Shown in pieces: positions 1-6,771 of a DNA stretch of 8,405 nucleotides. Origin of the DNA: Lysobacterales bacterium (GTDB lineage Bacteria > Pseudomonadota > Gammaproteobacteria > Xanthomonadales > Xanthomonadaceae); contig JAGRJX010000269.1 in NCBI GenBank assembly GCA_020442545.1, positions 1 through 8,405 on the forward strand, given 5' to 3'. The notes beneath the pieces were generated by a model. The model did no database searches. It saw only the letters and a list, made by a program, of their open reading frames with translations, and was not told the DNA's origin. Numbering within the stretch: position 1 is the first letter of the stretch; every line of letters starts with the position of its first letter. Made by a program: the position numbers and the translations under genes.

Positions 1-370
1 TGATGATGTTCGGGTAGCGGCTGTCATAGGTCGGGTTCGACATGATCCAGCGCATCACGTTGCCACCGTTGGAGTGGGTGATGACAACCAGATCCGTGAT
101 GTTCTTGCTGTTGATGAAGTTCGTCAGTTGGTCGGCGAGGCAGCCCGAAGCGCGACTGTCCCACATGTACTGCTCGAAATCGCAGTTGATGACCACGTAG
201 TTGGCGCGGTTCGACAGGCCGTCGCGGACGGTGTTGACCATCTTCGACTGCCAGTAGTCGTTGTACGCATCGGTTTGCTTGCCGGTGCCGTGGACGAACG
301 CCACGCCGGTAGCGGCGGAAGCCAGCAGCGGAGCTGACAGCAGCAGAAGTGCAGTAAGGATTCGACGCAC
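1..370 (-). CDS. Secreted lipase-like alpha/beta hydrolase, N-terminal part (3' end beyond window)
   Basis: This is the first 123 residues of a probable exported esterase or lipase; the rest lies before position 1. It starts with GTG at 370-368, preceded by a GGAGGG ribosome binding site (375-380) with a short 4-nt spacer. That start gives a clean signal peptide: MRR, a hydrophobic stretch of about 14 residues, then ASA|A near residues 17-20. The mature part opens with VAFVHGTG (residues 23-30), the usual first strand plus HG oxyanion-hole loop of alpha/beta hydrolases. The nucleophile elbow is THSNGG (98-103), with Ser100 as predicted nucleophile after strand LVVI. Two cysteines (63 and 77) could form a disulfide in the periplasm or outside. 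The Asp and His of the triad would lie beyond the window. It has its own promoter. Substrate cannot be told. The hydrolase fold is well supported, 'lipase' less so. Confidence 0.85.
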   Translation of the reverse strand, partial: MRRILTALLLLSAPLLASAATGVAFVHGTGKQTDAYNDYWQSKMVNTVRDGLSNRANYVVINCDFEQYMWDSRASGCLADQLTNFINSKNITDLVVITHSNGGNVMRWIMSNPTYDSRYPNII

Positions 371-435
371 GTGACCCTCCCAGATCGGTGCGCGCGGCGG
401 GTTCAAGTCCCTGTGTTCCCACTCGGCTGAGTGAT

Positions 436-454
436 CCGGCGCTCCCTACGCCGG
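436..454 (-). other. GC-rich hairpin in the leader of the hydrolase gene
   Basis: CCGGCG (436-441) and CGCCGG (449-454) form a perfect 6-bp inverted repeat around a 7-nt loop. It lies about 10-25 nt after the predicted transcription start, so it would fold near the 5' end of the mRNA. There is no T-run on either side, so it is not a rho-independent terminator. A role in mRNA stability or as a regulator site is possible but unproven; in GC-rich DNA such hairpins also arise by chance. Confidence 0.35.
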
Positions 455-469
455 CGTATTGCGAAGCCG

Positions 470-497
470 ATCATAGGGAATTTGTGACCAATGTCAA
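470..497 (-). promoter_or_regulatory. Sigma70-type promoter for the secreted hydrolase
   Basis: Reading the minus strand there is a perfect -35 hexamer TTGACA (497-492), a 16-bp spacer, and a -10 hexamer TATGAT (475-470, five of six consensus bases). Transcription would start near 463, leaving a leader of roughly 90 nt before the GTG at 370. It is the best promoter match I found in the window and it faces the hydrolase gene, separating it from the upstream DUF2461 gene. A 16-bp spacer is one short of the optimum. Not tested experimentally. Confidence 0.65.
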
Positions 498-603
498 ACA
501 AGCGTTCGATTTTGGCCGCTTGGTCGCCAAAGGTGACTTTCTGCGTCCATCCGCACGCGTATGTGTGGCGCGGGCTGCAGCGGTTTCGAGCGCACTGGCG
601 GTT

Positions 604-1284
604 TCAGAACGGCAGGTCGAGGGCGGCGCAGAGGTAGTCGATCAGTGGCGCGATTTCCGCCCAGTCGCGCTCGATCCGGCTGACCAGGTTGGGTCCGGTG
701 ATGACGCGGTCGGGCAGCTTCAGTGAGGCCACGAAGTCCTTGCGCTTGAGGTCATCGAGCAACGGATGGTCGACCGGGAAACCTCGCGGCGGACGGCTGA
801 GGCTGTCGCCGCCCAATGCCAGTCCCTTGCCGCTTCTACCGTTCACGGCCCGCTGCCAGGCCGCGGGATTATCGACGATGAACTCGCGGATATGCTGCAG
901 CGTGGCGGTTTCCGGATGCCAGATGCCGCCGCCAAGGAAGCAGTTGCCGGGCTGCAGATGGAGATAGAACACCGGCGCTGCGACCTCGCGTCCGCGCTCG
1001 TGGCGGAATCGCGCGCCGGCATTGGTCTTGTACGGCGATTTGTCGCTGGAGAAGCGCGCGTCGCGATGGATGCGGAACAGCGAACCGCCCACCGGTCTAG
1101 GGTCGGCCACGAAATGCGGGCTGATCCGCGCCAGTGGCTCGGCCAGATCACCGATCAGCTGCAGGAACGGCTGGCGCAGACGTTCCTCGTAGCGCGGCTT
1201 GTTCGCGTTGAACCACGGCCGGTTGTTGTTGAGGGCCAGGTCGTTGAGGAACCTGAAGGTGTCGGGCGTGAAGTAGCGGCTCAT
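604..1284 (-). CDS. DUF2461 family protein (TIGR02453), 226 aa
   Basis: A conserved protein of unknown biochemical function, full length for its family (about 220-230 residues). I chose the ATG at 1284 (MSRYFTPDTF) because family members begin with a short segment ending in 'F..FL..L..NN..W'; here residues 10-25 read FRFLNDLALNNNRPWF. The open frame continues to an ATG at 1362, but those 26 extra residues look non-coding (proline/arginine rich). The family signature is at 69-88: LFRIHRDARFSSDKSPYKTN, followed by the strand-rich YLHLQPGNCFLGGGIWHPE (108-126) and the C-terminal LKRKDFVASLK region (179-189). No signal peptide or membrane segment is seen, so it is probably cytoplasmic. The upstream Shine-Dalgarno is weak. 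It lies 135 bp after rarD, so it may be co-transcribed with it or have its own promoter, which I could not recognise. Confidence 0.9.
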   Translation of the reverse strand: MSRYFTPDTFRFLNDLALNNNRPWFNANKPRYEERLRQPFLQLIGDLAEPLARISPHFVADPRPVGGSLFRIHRDARFSSDKSPYKTNAGARFRHERGREVAAPVFYLHLQPGNCFLGGGIWHPETATLQHIREFIVDNPAAWQRAVNGRSGKGLALGGDSLSRPPRGFPVDHPLLDDLKRKDFVASLKLPDRVITGPNLVSRIERDWAEIAPLIDYLCAALDLPF

Positions 1285-1313
1285 CGTGGGATCCGGTCGG
1301 CGATGGGGCTCGG

Positions 1314-1335
1314 TGAGTCGACCCTGAGTCGACCA
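1314..1335. repeat. Two-copy tandem 11-bp repeat containing GTCGAC palindromes
   Basis: TGAGTCGACCC (1314-1324) is followed directly by TGAGTCGACCA (1325-1335), differing only in the last base. Each unit contains the palindrome GTCGAC, so the two can also pair with each other as a 6-bp hairpin with a 5-nt loop. It lies 30-51 bp upstream of the chosen DUF2461 start, in the rarD-DUF2461 gap. It could be a tandem operator or a chance duplication; no T-run follows it on the minus strand, so it is not a typical terminator. Confidence 0.45.
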
Positions 1336-1419
1336 GGGACGGACGGGAAATCGTATGGGCATGCTCTCAACTCAGGCCGGCTCGCGCGAGTCTGTCGTGA
1401 AGGCAGACCTTCGTTGTGG

Positions 1420-2331
1420 TCATGCAGCTGGCAAGACCACAGGTCGCCGCCGCGCGCGCAGGAAGCCGTCGGTCGCGAATATCGCCAGCGCGATCCAGAT
1501 CAGAGTGAAACCGATCATGCGCTCGCTGCCGAAGGGTTCGCCAAGAACCAGCACGCCACACAGCAGCTGCAGGGTGGGTGCGATGTACTGCATGAGGCCG
1601 ACCAGGGAGAACGGGATGCGGCGCACCGCGTCGGCGTAGGCGATCAGCGGAATGGCGCTGAGCGCGCCACCAATGATCAGCAGTATGGCGGCCATCATGC
1701 CCCAGCCGCCCGACGCGCTGGAGGCAGCAAAGCCACCAGCGCCGTTCAGCTCGCTCCAGATCAGGAAGCCGAGCGCCGGCAGGAACAGGTACAGGCTTTC
1801 CACACCCAGGCCGCGCACTGGCGGCACGGCGACCAGCTTGCGGATCAGACCATAGATGCCGAAGGAGCAGGCCAGCGCCAGTGCGATCCAGGGGAAGTTG
1901 CCGTAGTTGAATGTCAGCCACAGCACGCCGGAGGTGGCGATGGCGATCGACACCCACTGCGCGCGATTCAGCCGCTCGCCCAGCACCGCCACGCCGAGCA
2001 CCACGTTGAGCAGCGGATTGATGAAATAGCCGAGACTGGTTTCGATGACATGCCCGGCATTCACCGCCCAGATGTACAGGCCCCAGTTCAAGGCGATGAA
2101 CAGGCCGGACAGCGCCAGCATCCACGCGGCGCGTGGCTGTTGCAGCGTTTGCCGAAGCCAGCCGCGGCCGTGCCGCCACAGCAGCCAGCCGACGACCAGC
2201 AGTGTGCTCCAGACGATGCGATGGGTGATGATCTGCAGCGACGGCACGGCCTTCAGTAAGTGCCAGTACAGCGGCATCAGTCCCCAGATAACGAAGGCGA
2301 TGCTGGCAGCGACCAGGCCGCGGCGATCCAA
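1420..2331 (-). CDS. rarD: RarD family EamA permease (chloramphenicol-sensitivity protein homologue), 303 aa
   Basis: An inner-membrane protein of the drug/metabolite transporter superfamily. About ten hydrophobic segments fall in two EamA-type halves (roughly residues 6-140 and 147-290), and the length is close to E. coli RarD (296 aa). The stretch NWGLYIWAVNAGHVIETSLG (82-101), continuing into YFINPL, is the RarD hallmark; the second half contains YADAVRRIPFSLVGLMQYI (232-250). The N-terminus MDRRGLVAASIAFVIWG matches the family start. The start codon is TTG (2331-2329), only 11 bp after the sbcB stop (2343-2345); an in-frame stop at 2359-2361 leaves little room for another start, and no strong Shine-Dalgarno is seen. 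Translational coupling to sbcB is therefore likely. The transported substrate is not established for the family; the name comes from an E. coli phenotype. Confidence 0.92.
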   Translation of the reverse strand: MDRRGLVAASIAFVIWGLMPLYWHLLKAVPSLQIITHRIVWSTLLVVGWLLWRHGRGWLRQTLQQPRAAWMLALSGLFIALNWGLYIWAVNAGHVIETSLGYFINPLLNVVLGVAVLGERLNRAQWVSIAIATSGVLWLTFNYGNFPWIALALACSFGIYGLIRKLVAVPPVRGLGVESLYLFLPALGFLIWSELNGAGGFAASSASGGWGMMAAILLIIGGALSAIPLIAYADAVRRIPFSLVGLMQYIAPTLQLLCGVLVLGEPFGSERMIGFTLIWIALAIFATDGFLRARRRPVVLPAA

Positions 2332-2342
2332 AGGCGTGGTAC

Positions 2343-3818
2343 TCAGGGCGAATCTCCATCAGCCGCGCGGACATGCATCAGGTCATCGAGGGGGCACGCC
2401 CAGTCTTCTAGCGCATCCAGCAGGGTTTGTTCGCGCCCAGCCTCGGATTGTCCTCGCAGCGCGGCGATTTCCGCATGGAAGTCCGCAAGGCTCTGCTCGG
2501 CCAGCGTGTCGTCGCGCAGACGCTGGCGGCGGTAGTCGTCCCAGCGCTGCTGCTGGGCGGTGTCCAGTGATTCGGGCCAGTTGCGCGCCTGGTAGCGGAA
2601 CAGCAGTTCGCGAAGACGTGGATCACTGAGCTGGGATCCGAATTTCGGCAATGCATCCGGCCGCGCACTGCGGACATCCGGAAAGCGGCGCTTGTCGCCA
2701 TCCGGCACGAAACCGTCGTAGAGCGCGGCGTCGGGATCGTTGTCGCCGCGCAATGCCTCCATGGCAAAGGCTTGTCGAAGCCGATCGGGCAGGTCTGTCG
2801 CTTTCACCAGCTGTTCGACGCGTCGTGCGATCTGATCGGGATCGAGCTGCAGCCGCTCGCGCTCGGTGTCGCGCAGGTGATCCATCGACACCAGCGCCGG
2901 GCAGCGATTGGCGTGGACTTCCTTGATCGGGTGGCGTTCCTCGCCCTCGGGCAGGTCGGCGCGGGCGACGAAGCGGCGCTCGGCGATGTCCTGGGCGCTG
3001 GCGTTGATCAGCGCTTCGACATCCTGTGAAAGATCCACGCAGATGATGCGGTTGCCGATCTGCGGATGCGGCGTCAGCGGCAGTATCGGCGCCGCGCAGT
3101 AGCGCTCGACCGGGAAGCGGCCGGAAACGTGCAGCACCGGTGTCTGGTTGGCGTAGTCGAGCAGCGTCAACGCACGACGCTTGTCGCGGAAACCGAGGTA
3201 ATAGTCGAACAGTCGCGGCTGCGCATCCTTCACCTTGCGCGCCAGCGCGATGGTGGCCAGCACGTCGGACGTCGCGTCATGCGCCTGTTCGTGCAGCAGG
3301 CCGTTGGCTCTGGCTAAGTGTTCCAGCTTGAACGACAGACGGCCATCGTCGTGCATTGGCCATTCGATGCCATCCGGCCGCAGCGCGCAGGTCAGGCGCA
3401 TCAGGTCGAGGATGTCCCAGCGTGAATTGCCACCGCGCCACTCGCGCTCGTAGGCGTCGAAGAAGTTGCGGTAGAACAGGAAACGGATGTGCGTGTCGTC
3501 GAAGCGCAGGCTGTTGTAGCCGGCAGTACAGGTCTGCGGCTGCGCCATCAGCTCGAAGATGCGCGCGGCGAATTCGGCCTCGTTCACGCCCTCGTGCCGG
3601 CATTGCTGCGGCGTGATGCCGGTCAGCAGTACCGAGGCGGGGGAGGGCAGCAGGTCATCGGCCGGATGGCAGAACAGCATGACCGGCTCACCCAGCGGGT
3701 TCAGGTTTTCATCGGTGCGCTGCGCCGCGAACTGCGCGATGCGCGTGCGTCGTGCATCAAGGCCGAAGGTTTCGAGGTCGTACCAGAGGAAAGTGGTGTT
3801 GGATCGAGAATGGGGCAT
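2343..3818 (-). CDS. sbcB: Exodeoxyribonuclease I (ExoI), 491 aa
   Basis: A 3'-to-5' single-strand DNA exonuclease acting in recombination and mismatch repair in the cytoplasm; E. coli ExoI has 475 residues. The DEDDh active site is intact: FLWYDLETFG gives Asp14 and Glu16, GYNSLRFDD gives Asp107, and HDATSD gives His180 and Asp185, each one residue before the E. coli positions 15, 17, 108, 181 and 186. The stretch RWDILDLMR (133-141) and LRPDGIEWP (146-154) are also typical. The exonuclease domain covers about residues 8-195, followed by the SH3-like domain and a helical C-terminal region. The ATG at 3818 is chosen because homology begins about ten residues later; the frame is open further upstream but overlaps the preceding gene. 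It sits 40 bp after the c-di-GMP gene and 11 bp before rarD, suggesting one transcript. Confidence 0.96.
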   Translation of the reverse strand: MPHSRSNTTFLWYDLETFGLDARRTRIAQFAAQRTDENLNPLGEPVMLFCHPADDLLPSPASVLLTGITPQQCRHEGVNEAEFAARIFELMAQPQTCTAGYNSLRFDDTHIRFLFYRNFFDAYEREWRGGNSRWDILDLMRLTCALRPDGIEWPMHDDGRLSFKLEHLARANGLLHEQAHDATSDVLATIALARKVKDAQPRLFDYYLGFRDKRRALTLLDYANQTPVLHVSGRFPVERYCAAPILPLTPHPQIGNRIICVDLSQDVEALINASAQDIAERRFVARADLPEGEERHPIKEVHANRCPALVSMDHLRDTERERLQLDPDQIARRVEQLVKATDLPDRLRQAFAMEALRGDNDPDAALYDGFVPDGDKRRFPDVRSARPDALPKFGSQLSDPRLRELLFRYQARNWPESLDTAQQQRWDDYRRQRLRDDTLAEQSLADFHAEIAALRGQSEAGREQTLLDALEDWACPLDDLMHVRAADGDSP

Positions 3819-3858
3819 GCGCGCATTGTGCACGCCAAACGCGCCACGCGCAGCGGCA

Positions 3859-6462
3859 CTAGAAACCGATGGCGTCGCCTTTCCGGTCGTCCGAGCGGCT
3901 GTCGTCCCGGGGCGCCAGCGACGCCGGCAATTCCAGCTTGATCTGCGGCGTGCCCAGCGCGTTGCCCTGGGCATAGTCGACGCCGCATTCGTACAGGGAC
4001 ATCAGCACGCGGCCGTCCTCCACGTATTCGGCGATGGTTTGCTTGCCGGCGGTCTCGGCGATGCTGGTCAGTGCGGCGACGATGGTTCGGTCGAGCGGGT
4101 CGTCTGGCAATCCCTGCGTCAAAGAGCCATCGAGCTTGAGGATGTCGGCCTCGAGCTGCTTCAGGTAGGCGAAGGTGGAAAATCCGGTGCCGAAGTCGTC
4201 GACGGCGATGCGGCAGCCGTGCTGACGCAGGTCGTGTAGCGCCTGTTGTACGGCGCTCATGTCCTGGATGGCCCGCGATTCGGTGACTTCGAAAATCAGG
4301 TGCTCCGGGCTGACGTTGTGTTCCACGAGCTTGGTGATCACAAAACCGGCAAAGCCGTCGCTTCCAAGCGTGTCCGCCGACAGGTTGATGGTCAGTACCA
4401 CCGGTCGTGGAGCGTTGACGGCCTTGCGTGCGACGCGCAGTGAGCGGTCAACCACCCAGCGGTCGATGTCCGGCATCATGCTGAAACGTTCGGCGCTGGG
4501 CAGGAAGGCGTGAGGCGAGATCAGGTCGCCTTGCGCGTCGCGAAGGCGCAGCAGCACCTCGAACATCGCCGGCAGTTCGGGATTTCGCTGCAGCTGACGC
4601 AGCCAGAGATGCGGGTCGTCGGTGCGCAGCTCTTCCTCCTCTTCCAGTCCGTTGAGCGGGACGATGGGCTGGAAGGCCAGTGAGAAGCGGTCGTTGCGAA
4701 GCGCATCCTCGATGCGCGCCGACCAGCCGAGATCGACGTCCAGCGCCGCCTTGCGCCCGCTTTCCTCGGTGTAGATGTGCGTGCAGTTGCGGCCGGATCG
4801 CTTGGCCATGTGGCAGGCGATGTCGGCATGCGCCATCGCTTCGGTCATGGATTCGGTGTGCGAGTCCATTCTCGCCACCCCAATCGACAGGGTGATGCGG
4901 TAGCTCTTGCCGGCGTGCACGAAGGGCGACGCGGTCAGTGTCTGGCGGAAGCCGTCAGCAATGCTCTCGATGTCGCCGACGTTGACGTTGCGCAGAATCA
5001 GCGCGTATTCGTCGCCGCCCATCCGCGCCAGATGGTCGGAGCCGCGCAGGCGCGAGCGCAGGCGGTTGCTGACCTCGCAGAGCAGCTGATCACCGGCGCT
5101 GTGTCCGGCGGTATCGTTGATGTATTTGAAGCGATCGAGATCGACGAACAGCAGTAGCGAACTCTGCTCGGAGCGCTTGAGGCGGATCAGTTCCTTCTCG
5201 AGCTGTGCTTCGAACCAGCCGCGGTTGTGCAGCTTGGTCAGCGCATCGTGCTCGGCCTGCCAGCGCAGTTCTTCCTCCAGCATGCGTCGCGCCGAGACAT
5301 CCCGGAAAGCCACCACTGAACCAGTGCGCTGACCGTCGACGGTCATCGGATACACCGTGCACTCGACCGGTAGCGAGCGTCGGGCGGCGGTCCAGAACAC
5401 GCCCTGCCAGTTGGGGACGGCCTCGCCATTGGCATAGCACTGGTCGAGGAAGGAGTCCTCTCGTTGCAGGGTCGCGCCGTGTTCATCGGCGCCGTGAAAA
5501 CAGTCGAAGGCACGATGGCCGATCAGCTCGCGGGTCTGCGAATAGCCAAGCAGGTCCAGGGCGGCCGGGTTGATGAACTGAATGACGCCGGCTTCGTCCA
5601 CGCCGTACACGCCGTCGCCGACCGAACTCAGGATGCCCTGCAGGCGACGGCGCTCGGCGTCGATGGCCTTGCGGTTGTTGACGGTGCGTGCCAGCGAGGC
5701 GAGGCGGGCGAGGAACAGCTCCCTGGCTTCGCTCTTGAACAGGCATTCCACCGCGCCCAGCGCCAGCGACTCGCGGATCACGGCGTCGGAATAGGTGCCG
5801 GTGATGATTGCCGTGAGCATCTCCGAGGTTTCCGGCTGCTCGCGCAGACGGGCAATCAATTCGGTGCCGTTGGCTTCGGGCATGTAGTAGTCGACGATGG
5901 CGATGTCGAACGCGCCGGCGCGCGCGGCTTCCAGTCCTTCGGCAACCGAGGTTGCAGTCTCGACTTCATACCCGCTGCGGCAAAGCAGCCTTGAGAATCC
6001 GGCCCGAACCGTCGCGGAGTCGTCGACCAGAAGAATGCGCAACGTGGCGGACGGTGCCTTTGGGGTGGGCAGTTCACCACGTTCGGGCGGGCGCAGCAGC
6101 TGCTCCAGCGCGGCGCCGGCTTCCTGGTAGTCGCCCCACAGCAGCAGGCCGGTGCGTGGTCGGGTCAACCGCCAGTTGGCCGCCGATTCGTCGTTGTGGT
6201 CGGCGAGGATCAGCACCGGCAGATGCTCGAAAGCATCGCTGTGCAGGAGTCCGAACACATCCTCGGCGACGCCGTCGCTGTACTCCGGCCAGCCCAGCAC
6301 CACGCCTTCGAAGCGATTGGCGCTGGTCAGGTGTCGCTGCAGGACATCATAGGCCTGCTCATGCGAGGCCAGCGCCGTTGTTGCAAAGCCCTGCTGCGCC
6401 AGCACGGTGGATGCCGCGCGGCGACGAGTGACGGAAGCCTCGACCAGTAAAACGGGGCGCAT
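3859..6462 (-). CDS. Dual-receiver PAS-GGDEF-EAL cyclic-di-GMP signalling protein, 867 aa
   Basis: Predicted cytoplasmic response regulator that makes and/or degrades cyclic di-GMP. Domains: a degenerate receiver (about 3-125); a full receiver (141-258) with Asp147-Asp148, phosphoacceptor Asp191 (IVDYYMP), Thr221 and Lys243; a PAS domain (about 270-390); GGDEF (about 400-565); EAL (about 580-845). The GGDEF signature is GGDEY (482-486), with DLDRFKYIND (441-450) and an inhibitory-site RxxD (473-476) exactly five residues before it. The EAL domain has EVL in place of EAL (Glu635) but keeps Asn693, Glu725, Asp755-Asp756, Lys776, Glu812 and Gln832, so phosphodiesterase activity is plausible. An acidic insert (about 606-632) precedes the EVL motif. 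The first receiver lacks the phosphoacceptor Asp (GWPE at 57-60) and the Lys. No transmembrane segment is seen. The ATG at 6462 has a good GGAAGAG site (6468-6474). No partner kinase is in the window. Confidence 0.95.
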   Translation of the reverse strand: MRPVLLVEASVTRRRAASTVLAQQGFATTALASHEQAYDVLQRHLTSANRFEGVVLGWPEYSDGVAEDVFGLLHSDAFEHLPVLILADHNDESAANWRLTRPRTGLLLWGDYQEAGAALEQLLRPPERGELPTPKAPSATLRILLVDDSATVRAGFSRLLCRSGYEVETATSVAEGLEAARAGAFDIAIVDYYMPEANGTELIARLREQPETSEMLTAIITGTYSDAVIRESLALGAVECLFKSEARELFLARLASLARTVNNRKAIDAERRRLQGILSSVGDGVYGVDEAGVIQFINPAALDLLGYSQTRELIGHRAFDCFHGADEHGATLQREDSFLDQCYANGEAVPNWQGVFWTAARRSLPVECTVYPMTVDGQRTGSVVAFRDVSARRMLEEELRWQAEHDALTKLHNRGWFEAQLEKELIRLKRSEQSSLLLFVDLDRFKYINDTAGHSAGDQLLCEVSNRLRSRLRGSDHLARMGGDEYALILRNVNVGDIESIADGFRQTLTASPFVHAGKSYRITLSIGVARMDSHTESMTEAMAHADIACHMAKRSGRNCTHIYTEESGRKAALDVDLGWSARIEDALRNDRFSLAFQPIVPLNGLEEEEELRTDDPHLWLRQLQRNPELPAMFEVLLRLRDAQGDLISPHAFLPSAERFSMMPDIDRWVVDRSLRVARKAVNAPRPVVLTINLSADTLGSDGFAGFVITKLVEHNVSPEHLIFEVTESRAIQDMSAVQQALHDLRQHGCRIAVDDFGTGFSTFAYLKQLEADILKLDGSLTQGLPDDPLDRTIVAALTSIAETAGKQTIAEYVEDGRVLMSLYECGVDYAQGNALGTPQIKLELPASLAPRDDSRSDDRKGDAIGF

Positions 6463-6771
6463 AGAAACTCTTCCAGGATGTTCCCGGCGACAATTCGGTC
6501 GAGCCTACTCCGCAAATGCCGGAAAACCAAGGACATAGCGAGCAGTTTGACGTTGACCGGTACAGCCGGCAGCCGCCATGGCCATGGTTGCGGAGGGGAT
6601 GGGTAGCGATCGTGGTTGCCGCGCCGTGGCCGCTGTCCGTATCCGTGGATCGGCGTTCGCAAACGCACAGACCGGCGACGGAGGCGGCTCCGTATTGTGC
6701 GGAACAGGCAATGAAAACAGTGACATGGATGAGTTTCATGGTTGTGGCACGGCCTTTGCTTTGTCACTGGC
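6463..6771. other. Divergent intergenic region between the c-di-GMP gene and the efflux operon
   Basis: About 309 bp without a convincing gene; it must hold the promoters of both divergent units. On the minus side the best promoter-like pair is TTGGTT, 17 bp, TAGGCT (about 6503-6531), three of six bases matching in each box. On the plus side a TATTGT (6693-6698) could be a -10 box but has no good -35. CCATGGCCATGG (6576-6587) is a perfect 12-bp palindrome, and a larger dyad lies just before the plus-strand start (listed separately). Open frames crossing the region have proline/arginine-rich composition and run into the neighbouring genes out of frame, so I treat them as non-coding. Confidence 0.6.
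6718..6769 (+). promoter_or_regulatory. Inverted repeat just upstream of the membrane fusion protein start
   Basis: CAGTGACA (6718-6725) and TGTCACTG (6762-6769) are a perfect 8-bp inverted repeat separated by 36 nt; the right arm ends 2 nt before the ATG at 6772. An alternative imperfect dyad is nested within: GTGACA and TGTGGCAC flank ATGA-GTT-TCAT (about 6720-6750). In DNA either could be a binding site for a dimeric repressor; in mRNA the 8-bp stem would cover the ribosome binding region. The assignment as regulatory is inference from symmetry and position only. Confidence 0.35.

Noticed and set aside
1396..1410. GAAGG-TCTG-CCTTC hairpin just after the rarD stop (minus strand) as a terminator
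   Set aside because: The stem is only 5 bp, not GC-rich enough, and no T-run follows, so it does not meet the criteria for a rho-independent terminator.
766..2259. Long plus-strand open frame (497 codons) opposite DUF2461 and rarD
   Set aside because: Its composition (Gln, Arg, Ala, His rich, no recognisable domain) is typical of the antisense of GC-rich genes, and both minus-strand genes beneath it are clear family members.
1367..2374. Minus-strand 335-codon frame overlapping rarD
   Set aside because: It is a shifted frame of rarD with Arg/Ala/His-rich sequence and no hydrophobic pattern; the 303-residue frame carries the RarD motifs.
6576..6587. CCATGGCCATGG palindrome as an operator
   Set aside because: A 12-bp perfect palindrome is expected about twice by chance in a window this size, and nothing else supports a binding site there.
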